Below, piece after piece: positions 46,752 through 56,419 of a DNA stretch of 64,000 nucleotides. Source of the stretch: an uncultured Gemmatimonadales bacterium (GTDB lineage: Bacteria; Gemmatimonadota; Gemmatimonadetes; Gemmatimonadales; GWC2-71-9); NCBI GenBank assembly GCA_947259405.1, contig CAMYLY010000004.1, positions 1 to 64,000 of the forward strand. Direction: 5' to 3'. A program made the position numbers and the translations under genes. Numbering within the stretch: position 1 is the stretch's first letter; each line of letters starts with the position of its first letter. The notes beneath the pieces are model-generated. The model searched no databases. It saw only the letters and a program-made list of their open reading frames with translations, and was not told where the DNA came from.

Positions 46752-46931
46752 TCAGAGCCGCGGAGCCGTGTTGAGCATTCCTGTAACCGCCGTATGATAC
46801 GCGTTGAGGCCAGGAGTATCGCGCGTTAGCGTTTCGACGGTGAGATCGGCAAGCACGTCCTCACAGCTCTGCCGCGCCCGTTCCACCCGAACGCGAGCGA
46901 GATACGCCGGCAGGTCCTTCTCCTGCCACAA
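46752..46931 (-). pseudogene. Truncated copy of paralogue B (B')
   Basis: Open frame LWQEKDLPAYLARVRVERAR, QSCEDVLADL and onward to 46752 aligns with the C-terminal half of B (GDLNEYIGKVRVARATQRCGDVL). The N-terminal half is absent: upstream is a stop, then tRNA-Leu 46 bp away. A TTG at 46931 could start a 59-residue product, but no ATG exists. Confidence 0.65.
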
Positions 46932-46977
46932 CGAACGCGACCGAGCGTAGCGCGCATTACCTTAGTCCTAGTTTCAC

Positions 46978-47059
46978 GCGGCCGTGGCGGAACTGGCAGA
47001 CGCGCCAGATTTAGGATCTGGTGGGGAAACCCGTGGGGGTTCGAGTCCCTCCGGCCGCA
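46978..47059 (+). tRNA. tRNA-Leu (anticodon TAG)
   Basis: Acceptor GCGGCCG pairs with CGGCCGC, discriminator A at 47059, no encoded CCA. D-arm with GG, anticodon stem CCAGA/TCTGG enclosing loop TTTAGGA (anticodon TAG), a class II variable arm (TGGGGAAACCCGT), and T-arm with TTCGAGT. Long variable arm and TAG anticodon specify leucine. Confidence 0.97.
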
Positions 47060-47392
47060 TCGATGTCTCCACTGCTAGCGGTTTTGCCGCTGCGCTATCC
47101 CCGATTCGGCAGGACAGTGCTCAGGTACCCCGATGGCGTCGACGAAGTGGCACGCCACCGCTTGAGCTCCCCGCGTCGACCCCGATGGAGGGCGTTCACG
47201 CGCGTACCGGTCACTAGTCGCTCCTGACGCACGGGTTCAGCGCGCTGAAGCTCGTTCCCACATCGCTGCGGGAAACATGTGGCCGAACCCCCATCAGTGC
47301 CGTGGCATTCACCGGATTGCGCTGGTAGGAAGAGCACGAAATTGCGTGGTGCGCCATGCGTTCCGGTGAACGTGTGGTTCGCTGACTAGCGG
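47060..47392. other. Gene-free, hairpin-rich region downstream of tRNA-Leu
   Basis: No gene is supported. Successive inverted repeats occur: AGCGG/CCGCT at 47077-47091 around TTTTG, a perfect 14-bp palindrome TTCAGCGCGCTGAA at 47236-47249, GTTC-CCACAT/ATGTGG-GAAC at 47254-47288, and TTCACCGGA/TCCGGTGAA at 47308-47370. A structured transcript or remnant attachment region is possible; no integrase is seen. Confidence 0.4.
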
Positions 47393-48067
47393 TTAGGGAC
47401 CGCGCTTCCGGGGTTCGAGTTTCGCGAAGTGTGCCAGGTTCTTTGCGAACCGCACGACCAAGATCAGCAGCATCGCGGCGGCAAGACCGATCACGACCCA
47501 ATCGGCGACCTGACGGACTGCCTCCGCCGTGAGCCCCGACCAGGTCGCTCCTGCGTAGAGCCCGAGGTTGCCAAGGATCAACAAGATCCGCACCTCGGTC
47601 GGTCCGAACACCCCATAGCCCATCTTGAACGACCCGTAGACCTCGGTCTCGATGTACACGTTGATCGATAGCATGAGGTACATGATGACGAGCAGGAGGG
47701 CGAGCTCGAGCGACACGTAGGGCGAGAGGCCGATTCCGCCTCCAATCACCACAGTGTTGAACGCATCCACTACATGGTCGAGGTAATAGCCATACTTCGG
47801 GCGCTCGGTCTTCCGGACTCGCGCCAGCGTACCGTCGAGGCTGTCACCGAACCAATTGACCACCAGGGCCGCGCTCGCGACGAGGAGCCACACCGTGCTT
47901 TGTGTGGTCAGCGCATAGGCGAGCCCGACCCCGACCGAGCCCGCCACTCCCAAGCCCGTGAGATGGTTCGAATGAATCGGGGCCGGCATACGAGCCGCCA
48001 TGGCTCGGAGCAACCGCCGCTCCGGCTCGGCGGTGAGGAAGGTCATCTTGCGCGTGGCATCACTCAT
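47393..48067 (-). CDS. CDP-alcohol phosphatidyltransferase-family membrane enzyme
   Basis: A 224-residue membrane protein. The family motif D-G-x2-A-R-x8-G-x3-D-x3-D is visible across DSLDGTLARVRKTERPKYGY and YLDHVVD. TM helices include VWLLVASAALVVNWFG, LALLLVIMYLMLSINVYI and IGLAAAMLLILVVRFA. It transfers a phosphoalcohol from a CDP-activated donor to lipid; the acceptor is unknown. A 19-bp palindrome lies 15 bp upstream of the start. Confidence 0.9.
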   Translation of the reverse strand: MSDATRKMTFLTAEPERRLLRAMAARMPAPIHSNHLTGLGVAGSVGVGLAYALTTQSTVWLLVASAALVVNWFGDSLDGTLARVRKTERPKYGYYLDHVVDAFNTVVIGGGIGLSPYVSLELALLLVIMYLMLSINVYIETEVYGSFKMGYGVFGPTEVRILLILGNLGLYAGATWSGLTAEAVRQVADWVVIGLAAAMLLILVVRFAKNLAHFAKLEPRKRGP

Positions 48068-48082
48068 CGGGCACCTCCGCCG

Positions 48083-48101
48083 ACTCGTACATTGTACGAG
48101 T
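48083..48101. promoter_or_regulatory. Perfect 19-bp palindrome between phosphatidyltransferase and tig
   Basis: ACTCGTACA-T-TGTACGAGT, 9-bp arms around one central base. Located 15 bp upstream of the minus-strand gene at 48067 and 112 bp upstream of tig. Size and symmetry suit a dimeric repressor operator; the factor is unknown. Confidence 0.5.
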
Positions 48102-48213
48102 AATCTAGCTTGCCCTCATCCTCCTGCAAGTCTGCCTGACGGCAGCCGGTCAGCGTCCGAGGATCCTGCCCCAATGTTAGATTTCCCGCTCCCAGTCAGG
48201 AATTCAGGGTCGA

Positions 48214-49464
48214 ATGTCAGTTGATACATCCGATATCCAGATCACCCGGGTCGGAGACGAGCCCGGTGCTGCCAGCCTGCAGGTCGAGGTGACGGCCGAA
48301 CGCGTCAAGGCTGCCGAGCAGCGGGCTACGGCCACCTATGCCAAACGCGCTAAGCTCCCGGGGTTCCGAAAGGGCAAGGTCCCGCACGCCGTCATCAGGA
48401 GACAATTCCGAGAAGCCATCAAAGACAGCGTTTTGCGCGAGCTGATCTCCGAAAGTTGGAAAGCGGCGCTCGATCAGGAGGACCTCAAACCCATCGCCGA
48501 ACCGCGTGTGAAGGACATCTCGTTCGAAGATGACGCGCCGCTCACCTTCCAGCTCGACATCGAGGTAAAACCAGAGATCACGTTGGATCGCATCGGAGGA
48601 TTCGAATTGACGCGCCCGATTACGCCTGTCACCGATGAGATGGTGGAGCACCAGATCGATGACCTCCGTCGGCGTAAGGCCCCGTGGATCCCCGTGGATG
48701 AAAAGCCTGCCGCTGGTGAGATGGTGAGCGTCAGCATTGCGACTGTGGGCGAGGCTGAGGAGCCGAAGCCATACCAAATCGTGCTCGGAGAGGGTCAGGC
48801 CATACCCGATCTCGAACAAGCGATCATGACGATGGTACCTGGGGAGTCCTCCACGACCACGGTGAAATACCCGGACGATTTCCCCGACGAATCCAAGCGC
48901 GGACTGCCACGCTCCGTGCAAGTGGAGCTCCACGAGGTGAAACGGTTGGATCTTCCGGCACTGGATGACAGCTTCGCCGCGGAGGTTGGTGATTTCGATA
49001 CGGTCGACGACCTACGTGCCGCTATCCGGGCGGACATCGAGGCCGAGACTGCCCGGGACGCCGACGCTAGCCTGAGACGAGACATCATCGAACAGATCGT
49101 GGCGGCGAACAACCTCGAGGCTCCACGGCCCCTCGCGCACCGCGTTCTCAGCAGCTACGCTCAGGCGTACGAAGTCCCTGACGATCAGCTCGACAGGTTC
49201 AGCACGGAATTTCTGCCGATTGCGGAGCGGCAGGTGCTACGCGACATGGTCATCGACCACCTCGCCGAACGGGAATCACTCACCGCGACTGAGGAAGACC
49301 TGGACCACCGCATCGAGGAAATCGCTGAGCGCCGCGGGGCCAAGCCGGGCGAGATTTACGCGTCACTCCAAAAGGGTGGTCGCCTCAAGGAGATCGAACA
49401 CAGTCTGACCGAGGAGAAGGTCTTTGACTACCTCCTGGGGCAGTCGACTATCACTAACGAATAG
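48214..49464 (+). CDS. tig: Trigger factor
   Basis: A 416-residue ribosome-associated folding chaperone and peptidyl-prolyl isomerase. N-terminal ribosome-binding domain with [16 protein letters not shown] (the GFRxGKxP signature, ~47-65), PPIase domain in the middle (~150-235), and helical C-terminal arm domain. It begins the tig-clpP-clpX order common in bacteria. Confidence 0.95.
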   Translation: MSVDTSDIQITRVGDEPGAASLQVEVTAERVKAAEQRATATYAKRAKLPGFRKGKVPHAVIRRQFREAIKDSVLRELISESWKAALDQEDLKPIAEPRVKDISFEDDAPLTFQLDIEVKPEITLDRIGGFELTRPITPVTDEMVEHQIDDLRRRKAPWIPVDEKPAAGEMVSVSIATVGEAEEPKPYQIVLGEGQAIPDLEQAIMTMVPGESSTTTVKYPDDFPDESKRGLPRSVQVELHEVKRLDLPALDDSFAAEVGDFDTVDDLRAAIRADIEAETARDADASLRRDIIEQIVAANNLEAPRPLAHRVLSSYAQAYEVPDDQLDRFSTEFLPIAERQVLRDMVIDHLAERESLTATEEDLDHRIEEIAERRGAKPGEIYASLQKGGRLKEIEHSLTEEKVFDYLLGQSTITNE

Positions 49465-49484
49465 ACCAGAGCGAAAACGAGATT

Positions 49485-50099
49485 ATGCCATCCATCTTTC
49501 CACCATACGTCATCGAGCGGTCCAGTCGCGGCGAGCGAACCTATGATATCTTCTCGCGACTCCTCATGGATCGCATCGTGTTCCTTGGTACGCCGATCAA
49601 CGATGACGTGGCCAACGTGATCATCGCGCAATTGCTCTTTCTCGAAGCCGACAACCCGGAACGCGACATCTATCTCTACATCAACTCACCGGGCGGCGTC
49701 ATTTCGAGTGCGTTTGCGATCTACGATACGATGCAGCACATCGGCGCGCCGGTGAACACGATCTGTATGGGGATGGCAGCCTCCGCCGGGTCATTCTTGC
49801 TGGCCGCTGGGGCGGCCGACAAACGCGCCGCGCTCCCGCATGCCCGGATCATGCTCCACCAGCCTTCCAGTGGCACGCAGGGCAGCGCCGCCGACATCGA
49901 GATCGCTGCGAAGGAAATACTGTACCTTCGAGACAAGCTCAACGACCTGTACTCGTTCCACACGGGGCAGCAGGCGGACAAGATCAAAGCGGATCTGGAC
50001 CGCGATCTCTACATGTCGGCCGAGGAGGCCAAGGAATACGGGATCATTGACAAGGTGATCCAGCAGCGCGCGGAGTTGGCCGTCGAGTCCACTTCTTGA
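49485..50099 (+). CDS. clpP: ATP-dependent Clp protease proteolytic subunit
   Basis: A 204-residue serine peptidase. Catalytic Ser in [12 protein letters not shown], His in [11 protein letters not shown], and Asp in the [15 protein letters not shown] region; axial-pore/hydrophobic N-terminal segment present. Partner of the downstream ClpX. Start ATG is 20 nt after tig. Confidence 0.97.
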   Translation: MPSIFPPYVIERSSRGERTYDIFSRLLMDRIVFLGTPINDDVANVIIAQLLFLEADNPERDIYLYINSPGGVISSAFAIYDTMQHIGAPVNTICMGMAASAGSFLLAAGAADKRAALPHARIMLHQPSSGTQGSAADIEIAAKEILYLRDKLNDLYSFHTGQQADKIKADLDRDLYMSAEEAKEYGIIDKVIQQRAELAVESTS

Positions 50100-50147
50100 C
50101 GGTATCAGCGGCCGGACCCATACTAAGCCCGACCGGGTAACGCATTT

Positions 50148-51398
50148 ATGGCGCAAGACAAGCACCTACGCTGCTCATTCTGCGGAAAGTCCAAGGACGC
50201 GGTCCGCAAGTTTATCTCGGGCCCGTCCGTGTACATCTGCAACGAGTGCATTGCGCTCTGCAACGAGATTCTTGCCGAGGATGAAGAGCGCGAAGTCGCC
50301 GACGCGATCACTCAGGTCCCAACACCGCAGGAAATCAAGGACGTCCTCGACGAATACGTGATTGGCCAGGAGCGCGCCAAGAAGGTTCTCTCCGTCGCGG
50401 TCTACAGCCACTACAAACGCATCAACTCGCAGACTCTGCGCAATAACGAGGTCGAGCTCGAGAAATCCAACATCCTGCTCCTGGGCCCCACCGGGGTTGG
50501 GAAGACCCTCCTAGCGCAGACACTGGCTCGCATGCTCGACGTACCATTCACCATCGCGGATGCCACGACGCTGACCGAGGCTGGCTACGTCGGTGAGGAC
50601 GTCGAGAACATTCTGGTGAGGCTGTTGCAGGCGGGCGACTTCAACGTCACCGAGTGTGAGCACGGCATCGTCTACATCGACGAACTGGACAAGGTCGCTC
50701 GAAAGAGTGAAAACCCGAGTATCACGCGTGACGTCTCGGGCGAGGGAGTCCAGCAGGCCCTGCTAAAGATTCTCGAAGGGACGGTGGCGTCCGTCCCGCC
50801 GCAGGGCGGTCGCAAGCACCCGCAGCAAGAATACATCCAGATCGACACCCGCAACATTCTCTTCATCTGCGGCGGCGCGTTCGACGGCCTCGAAAAGATC
50901 ATCGAGGCGCGCACTGGCCGACGCCGCATCGGGTTTTCCAAAGAAGAGGTTGACTCCGGCAAGGCAGCGGAGACCCTGGAGAACCCGTTTCGAGATTCCG
51001 AACCAGACGATCTCCTCCGTTACGGGCTGATACCTGAGCTGGTCGGACGGCTACCCGTGGTCGTAGCGCTCGATTCGCTGGACGAAGAAGCGCTCGTTCA
51101 GATCCAGCTCGAGCCCAAGAACGCGCTATCCAAACAGTACAAGAAGCTGTTCGAGCTCGAGGGAGTGGGCCTGACCTTCGAACCCGAGGCGCTGCGAGCC
51201 GTGGCGATCCGCTCTATCAGTCGCGGGACTGGCGCTCGTGGGTTGCGGGCCATCCTCGAAGAGGTCATGACCGATATCATGTTCGACCTCCCGGGTCGGG
51301 AAGATGTACGTGAGGTCGTGATCACCAAGGAATGCATCACCGAGGGACGCCCGCCGCTCATCGTGACCGAACACACCCGGGCGAAAAAAGAGGCCTGA
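50148..51398 (+). CDS. clpX: ClpX ATPase, Clp protease specificity subunit
   Basis: A 416-residue AAA+ unfoldase. N-terminal zinc domain CSFCGKSKD...CNECIALC, Walker [11 protein letters not shown], Walker [11 protein letters not shown], and the pore GYVGED motif (SGYVGED-like at [11 protein letters not shown]). The IGF loop for ClpP docking is seen as RIGFSKEE (~265). C-terminal [10 protein letters not shown] is typical. Confidence 0.97.
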   Translation: MAQDKHLRCSFCGKSKDAVRKFISGPSVYICNECIALCNEILAEDEEREVADAITQVPTPQEIKDVLDEYVIGQERAKKVLSVAVYSHYKRINSQTLRNNEVELEKSNILLLGPTGVGKTLLAQTLARMLDVPFTIADATTLTEAGYVGEDVENILVRLLQAGDFNVTECEHGIVYIDELDKVARKSENPSITRDVSGEGVQQALLKILEGTVASVPPQGGRKHPQQEYIQIDTRNILFICGGAFDGLEKIIEARTGRRRIGFSKEEVDSGKAAETLENPFRDSEPDDLLRYGLIPELVGRLPVVVALDSLDEEALVQIQLEPKNALSKQYKKLFELEGVGLTFEPEALRAVAIRSISRGTGARGLRAILEEVMTDIMFDLPGREDVREVVITKECITEGRPPLIVTEHTRAKKEA

Positions 51399-51979
51399 AC
51401 ACCGTCACCTTTGTCGGGAGCTTTCCTCAGCCCGACTTCGATCTCAAGCCCGTCCTTCCCGAAATCGCATTTGTCGGTCGCTCGAATGTCGGAAAGTCGT
51501 CGCTCATCAATGCGCTGCTCGGCCGCCAACGCCTGGCGCGCACGAGCCAAGTTCCGGGAAAGACTCGGTTGTGCAACGTGTTCGACGTCGAGGGCCGCTA
51601 TTACGTGGTGGACCTGCCGGGGTACGGCTACGCCCGCGTTTCGAAAGCGGATCGCGAACGGTTCCTTCAACTGATGGCGGGGTATCTACAGCAGCGTCCT
51701 ACGCTACGCGGCGTAGTGTGGCTCCTCGACATCCGACGCACACCGTCAGACGGGGATCATGCTATTGCCGCGATCTTCGAGGAACGTGGCGTTCCCGTGC
51801 TCGCGGCGGTGACGAAGGCCGACAAGGTGGCGAGAGGTCGGCAGGCAGCGCGCGTAGCAGATATACTTGAATCATTGGGACTGGATCAGGAGCAGGTCGT
51901 CGTGACGAGCGCGCATACGAAGGCAGGTATTGAAGAACTCCGAAACGCAGTGGAGCAGTTCGTGACGGAGGCCACGTGA
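51332..51979 (+). CDS. engB: YsxC/EngB ribosome-biogenesis GTPase
   Basis: GTPase needed for 50S assembly. G1 [19 protein letters not shown]2/G3 [22 protein letters not shown], and G4 TKADKV are present. Family members usually start ~10 residues before the FVGS strand, which would put the start at CTG 51395 overlapping the clpX stop. The nearest ATG (51332) adds 21 residues that mirror the clpX end in another frame and have no domain meaning. I give the ATG boundary but think a CTG start is likely. Confidence 0.9.
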   Translation: MHHRGTPAAHRDRTHPGEKRGLNTVTFVGSFPQPDFDLKPVLPEIAFVGRSNVGKSSLINALLGRQRLARTSQVPGKTRLCNVFDVEGRYYVVDLPGYGYARVSKADRERFLQLMAGYLQQRPTLRGVVWLLDIRRTPSDGDHAIAAIFEERGVPVLAAVTKADKVARGRQAARVADILESLGLDQEQVVVTSAHTKAGIEELRNAVEQFVTEAT

Positions 51980-52587
51980 ACCGGCGGTCGCTCTTTGGGG
52001 GATTGCTCGTCATGGCGATGGCCTCCGCACCCGAACTTATCCTGGCACAGCGGGACACCACCGACTACCCTCCCGCCGGGTTCGGCTCTCTGCGACAGGA
52101 TGACATATCAATAGGATTACGCACGACCGAATTCGAGATCCAGATCGTCCCTCTCGACGAGCGCGTAATCCGGTTGTTATCACCCGACACGTATCGCTCA
52201 CTCCACCGGCTGAAGACCACCCGAACCTCCGACCTCGAAGCGGTCGCCTTCCGGCGGGGACTCCGCGCGCCAAGCCTGTTCTTGGTCAGGTTCTTCGGAC
52301 TGCAACGCGCCGTCAGATTCGAGCCGGAGTTTCTTACAATCACGAGTCAAAACCGCTTGTTCCGCGTTGCGGACATCATCTCACTGTCTCCCCTGTGGAG
52401 CGGCCGCCAGCTCAATCAACGAGAGACAGCGACCGCGATCTACGTCTTCGAGGACGGGATCCGGATCCTTGACCCGATAACGGTATCCTATGCCGGCGCT
52501 TCCAGTGATGCCTGGGGGGCGTTGCTCCGTAGACTGGAACGCGAGCGGGCCTCAGTGCTCGCGCGTGCCGCTCGGGGCACGCGCTAG
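51976..52587 (+). CDS. Exported protein of unknown function
   Basis: A 203-residue protein from a GTG overlapping the engB stop. Signal-like N-terminus [20 protein letters not shown] ending in AQR. The rest is beta-rich and Arg/Leu-rich (EIQIVPLDERVIRLLSPDTY; VRFEPEFLTITSQNRLFRV) without known motifs. Being downstream of engB and coupled to it suggests co-transcription. Not recognised. Confidence 0.75.
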   Translation: MNRRSLFGGLLVMAMASAPELILAQRDTTDYPPAGFGSLRQDDISIGLRTTEFEIQIVPLDERVIRLLSPDTYRSLHRLKTTRTSDLEAVAFRRGLRAPSLFLVRFFGLQRAVRFEPEFLTITSQNRLFRVADIISLSPLWSGRQLNQRETATAIYVFEDGIRILDPITVSYAGASSDAWGALLRRLERERASVLARAARGTR

Positions 52588-52682
52588 CGACGCTTCTGCT
52601 CGGTGCGACGCCACCTGCACCTAGCTTCGGCACTCAGGCGTAGCCATCTTATCCCAACGAACACACAGCAATTGGACATTTG

Positions 52683-52769
52683 ATGCTCCTCCACCCGCTG
52701 GGAAAGCTCCTGCCGAGCGAGCGTTTCTTTGGCGATGCCGGCCCCAAGAAGGCGCTCGAGAGGGCATGA
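52683..52769 (+). CDS. Possible 28-residue leader ORF upstream of the hybrid kinase
   Basis: ATG 52683 to TGA 52769 encodes MLLHPLGKLLPSERFFGDAG followed by PKKALERA. Its stop overlaps the kinase start as ATGA, so it could couple translation. No Shine-Dalgarno of note and no homologue recognised; coding status is unproven. Confidence 0.3.
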   Translation: MLLHPLGKLLPSERFFGDAGPKKALERA

Positions 52770-54862
52770 CAGGGCTGTGGGGCGTGCTTGGCGCTCTTGC
52801 CGCTGGAGTGCTCGGGCTTTGGATTGGCAGCCGACGCAGCGCTTCCCGCATCCAACAAATCCAACACGACGTCGAAACGGGACGAGGGGAACTGAAGAGG
52901 AGAATGGACGAGATCTTCTCGCTTCAGGAGCTGTCCTACCTTCTCGCGGATACCATTAGCCTCGACCGCATCGCGGATCAAGTCGCACAATACGTCGAGC
53001 GGTTTGTGGCCAGTGATGGCGTGCTGGTCGCGCTGACGCACGCTGCGCCACGCCAGATCCAGGTCGTGGGTGCCAGTGGTTCGCTCAAGTCGCTCAAGGG
53101 TCAGGCGACCAACTACGGCGACGCCTCGTTGGTCACGAAGACCATGGCCAACCAGCACCTCGACACGGCAACGGCACCGGCCGACCGGCCAGTGAGCATT
53201 TTCGGTAGCGAGCTCCGAAGCGGGACCCTGGCCGCCGCTCCGCTCCAGGCGCACGGTGAGATCCTTGGCGCCATCGCGCTCGTGCGGGATCGTGAGACGC
53301 CGCTGACCGATGCGGACCTCCGACTGCTCACGACGGCCGCCGCGCATACGGCCCTCGCGTTGGGGAACGCCCGCTTCGTCGAGTTGATCCGCACCGGCAA
53401 GGATCAGTGGGAGGCCACCTTCGACGCAATTGCGGACGGGATCGCCGTCGTCGACGAGCGGGGATGCATCCGGCGGGCCAATCGTGCGTTGAGCAGTATG
53501 ACGGGGGTCCGCGTGGTGGACCTTATCGGCAAGGAACTTGCACCTCTGCTTGCAACCGACCAGAACCTTGTCACACAAGTAGTCAAGGACTCGGGCGGCG
53601 GACCTCACCCCCTGGTTGCTCGCTCCGATCAGTTGAAACTTGTACTCCGACTCACGGCTGCGCCAATGGGCGAGGCGGCATGGGCTGTCATCCTCATCGA
53701 GGACGTCACCGAACAACAAGCGCTCGAAGCCTCGGTTATACAGAACGAGAAGATGGCCGCCGTTGGCCAACTGGTGTCCGGCGTTGCGCATGAACTCAAC
53801 AACCCACTTACGTCCATCACCGGTCTCACAGAGTTCCTGCAGCAGCAACCGTCTGTGGACGAGCGCGGGCACCAACATCTCTCCGTCATCCGTGAGCAAG
53901 CCGACCGCGCCGCAGCAATCGTTCGCAACCTCCTTGCCTTTGCCCGTCCACCATCGCCGGGAACAGCGAGAGTGGACATGAATGATGTGGTAAGCCGCAC
54001 TATTGCGCTGACACGGTACGAGATGAGGCTCAGGGACATCGAGCTGTCCGTCGACCTCGACACCCAACCAACGAATGTTGTCGGCGATCTCTATCAATTG
54101 CAGCAAGTCGTACTGAACCTCATCACAAACGCCATTCACGCGGTGGCCGATAATCCACCAGCCCGTGAACGGCGCATTGCCATCAAAACATCCCGGTCTG
54201 ACGGAGCCGTGGTCCTCGACGTTGGGGACACCGGTCCCGGTATCCCCGAGGAGACCGCAGCCAAGGTCTTCGACCCCTTCTTCACGACGAAAAACCCAGG
54301 CGAGGGAACCGGGCTCGGTTTGTCGATCACCTACGGCATCGTGCAATCACACCGTGGAGACATTCGGGTGGTTGCGGAGGACGACGCTGGGGGGCGTTTT
54401 GTCGTGTCGCTCCCGGCAGCACAATCCATGGCGTACCAGGAGGGGGCGGCACCCGAGCGGCCAGCCGAGGCTGCACGCGAAATCGTGTCAGCATTGGTGC
54501 TGCTAGTCGACCGTGACGCGGCTGTGAGACAGATGATCGATCTCGTGTTTTCTCACGACGGGCACACGGTCGTGGTAGCCGATCCGGACGAACGTCCCGA
54601 CCTCGCGCTCGATGCGGCGGCCTACGATCTCATCCTCGCCGATCCTCGGGTACCTGTCTCCACGGGAGGTACGTTTGCGGATTGGGTCAGACGCGAGCGA
54701 CCCGAGGTCATGGAGCGCACGATCTTCTTGACCGCTGACGTGCGACCCGAAACCACCGAGTGGCTCGAGCGCACCGGGTGCCGGTTCTTTCACAAACCCT
54801 TCAACGTACAGGAGCTCAAGGAGGCCGCGGACCGGCTCCTGAGCGAAACGAAGATGACCTAG
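52766..54862 (+). CDS. Hybrid sensor histidine kinase (TM-GAF-PAS-HisKA-HATPase-REC)
   Basis: A 698-residue membrane sensor. One TM helix (LWGVLGALAAGVLGLWIG), GAF-like (~50-205), PAS-like (~215-320, ATFDAIADGIAVVDERG), HisKA with phospho-acceptor His in SGVAHELNNPL (~350), HATPase with DVGDTGPGIPEE and GTGLGLSITYGIV, and a C-terminal receiver domain (~575-690; acceptor Asp in LILADPRVPV, Lys in FHKPF). Convergent, 9 bp, with an ATPase that itself carries a receiver domain. Confidence 0.93.
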   Translation: MTGLWGVLGALAAGVLGLWIGSRRSASRIQQIQHDVETGRGELKRRMDEIFSLQELSYLLADTISLDRIADQVAQYVERFVASDGVLVALTHAAPRQIQVVGASGSLKSLKGQATNYGDASLVTKTMANQHLDTATAPADRPVSIFGSELRSGTLAAAPLQAHGEILGAIALVRDRETPLTDADLRLLTTAAAHTALALGNARFVELIRTGKDQWEATFDAIADGIAVVDERGCIRRANRALSSMTGVRVVDLIGKELAPLLATDQNLVTQVVKDSGGGPHPLVARSDQLKLVLRLTAAPMGEAAWAVILIEDVTEQQALEASVIQNEKMAAVGQLVSGVAHELNNPLTSITGLTEFLQQQPSVDERGHQHLSVIREQADRAAAIVRNLLAFARPPSPGTARVDMNDVVSRTIALTRYEMRLRDIELSVDLDTQPTNVVGDLYQLQQVVLNLITNAIHAVADNPPARERRIAIKTSRSDGAVVLDVGDTGPGIPEETAAKVFDPFFTTKNPGEGTGLGLSITYGIVQSHRGDIRVVAEDDAGGRFVVSLPAAQSMAYQEGAAPERPAEAAREIVSALVLLVDRDAAVRQMIDLVFSHDGHTVVVADPDERPDLALDAAAYDLILADPRVPVSTGGTFADWVRRERPEVMERTIFLTADVRPETTEWLERTGCRFFHKPFNVQELKEAADRLLSETKMT

Positions 54863-54871
54863 GAGGAGGTT

Positions 54872-56419
54872 CTAGGTATCCCGGCGTGGTGCCACTCGAC
54901 GCGTGCGCTGCAGCAACGCCTGTAGGCGGGCCGACAGCGCTTTGGCACGGAAGGGTTTGGAAAGAAAGTCGTCAGCTCCCATCTCGAACACTCGAACCTC
55001 GTTGTCCTCATCCCCTTTCGCCGTCAAAACGACGACTGGGATATTCTCGGTTGCTGGTCGTGAACGCAAATGTGACAACACCCCATACCCGTCCAGGCCA
55101 GGGAGGTTGAGATCGAGCACGATGATGTCCGGAGCGTGGCGGTCGACCTGATCCAACGCCTCAACGCCATCCGCCGCTTCACTCACGTCATATCCGTCGC
55201 GTTCCAAGAGGTCGCGCATGACCTTTCGCAGCTGGTCCTCATCATCGACCAGCAAGACCTTGACTCCATGACCCGCTCCGCCGTCGGCTTCGATCGGTTC
55301 AAGCAGCTCGAACTCGGTCGAAATCGGCTTGTCGGTAATCTCCCCAACGAGTTCCGCGGCGATCACGGCTGGGTCGGGACGCTTCGTTTCCCCTCCTGAG
55401 GCGCGACTCGTGCGTCCAGACGTCCGTTTGTCGCGGTCCGGAGACGGTGTCTCGTCTTCCTCATACGGAACGTCCACGACGCGCAGCAACTCGTCGATCG
55501 TCGACTCGCCCCGCAGCACATGGGCGAGCCCGCTTTCCCACAAGGAGCGCATGCCCGCCTTGCGACCGGCTTCCGCGATCCTCTCGGCCGACTCGTCGTT
55601 CGTGATGGCCCGCTCCACCTCCGGGGTGATGTTCAACACTTCCAGAATCGAGAATCGCCCTTGATAGCCGGTCATTGCGCATTCCGGACATCCAACAGCA
55701 CGGTACAGCGGCGTGTCCGGCGGGATCCACCGGTGCAGTTTTTCGGGAATGGCCTCAACCCACACTTCCTTGCATGTCGTACAAAGGCGTCGCATGAGCC
55801 GCTGCGCGACCACCCCGCGTAGAGCACTGGCGATCTTGTACGATTCCACACCGATATCGACCAATCGCGTCACGGCATTGGCCGCATCGTTGGTATGCAG
55901 TGTGGACAGCACCAGGTGGCCGGTCAACGAGGCCTGAATCGCAATGGTCGCCGTTTCGCGATCTCGAATCTCACCAACAAGCACGACGTCCGGATCCTGA
56001 CGCAGGATGGAGCGCAGCGCAGCGGCGAAGGTCAAACCCGCTTTCTCGTGCACCTGGACCTGTACAATCCCTTGAAGACGGTACTCGACGGGATCTTCCA
56101 CGGTGACGATGTTCACGCCTTCGCTTTGCACGTGACGAATCGCTGAGTAGAGCGTCGTGGTCTTCCCCGATCCGGTAGGTCCTGTCACCAGAATCACGCC
56201 GTCACGGTATTCGAGAAGCGTTCTGATCCCTTCGACCTCGTCCGTATTCAGCCCGAGCGATGACAGATCCAGCACGGTGCGCGACGAATCCAGGACACGA
56301 ACAACGACCTTTTCGCCGACGGCAGACGGAAGCGTCGAAATGCGCAGGTCGACCGGTACTCCGTTGATTCCGATCCGCGCACGTCCGTCCTGCGGCCGCA
56401 AGCGGTCGGCAATGTCCAA
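54872..56419 (-). CDS. GspE/PilB-type secretion ATPase core fused to a receiver domain (frameshifted 5' end)
   Basis: Core of a type II secretion/type IV pilus assembly ATPase. Walker A GPTGSGKTTT, Asp box and Walker B in VVLVGEIRDRET, His box STLHTNDAA, zinc motif CTTC...CPEC with YQGR are all present (~1-330). After a low-complexity linker (~335-395) comes a complete receiver domain (~395-505: LLVDDEDQ, LDLNLPGLDG, VVLTAKG, LSKPFR). Such ATPase-REC fusions let phosphorylation tune secretion. The true coding sequence extends beyond this frame: the reading runs to ~56446 and the N-terminal domain lies in the next frame. Confidence 0.85.
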   Translation of the reverse strand: MDIADRLRPQDGRARIGINGVPVDLRISTLPSAVGEKVVVRVLDSSRTVLDLSSLGLNTDEVEGIRTLLEYRDGVILVTGPTGSGKTTTLYSAIRHVQSEGVNIVTVEDPVEYRLQGIVQVQVHEKAGLTFAAALRSILRQDPDVVLVGEIRDRETATIAIQASLTGHLVLSTLHTNDAANAVTRLVDIGVESYKIASALRGVVAQRLMRRLCTTCKEVWVEAIPEKLHRWIPPDTPLYRAVGCPECAMTGYQGRFSILEVLNITPEVERAITNDESAERIAEAGRKAGMRSLWESGLAHVLRGESTIDELLRVVDVPYEEDETPSPDRDKRTSGRTSRASGGETKRPDPAVIAAELVGEITDKPISTEFELLEPIEADGGAGHGVKVLLVDDEDQLRKVMRDLLERDGYDVSEAADGVEALDQVDRHAPDIIVLDLNLPGLDGYGVLSHLRSRPATENIPVVVLTAKGDEDNEVRVFEMGADDFLSKPFRAKALSARLQALLQRTRRVAPRRDT

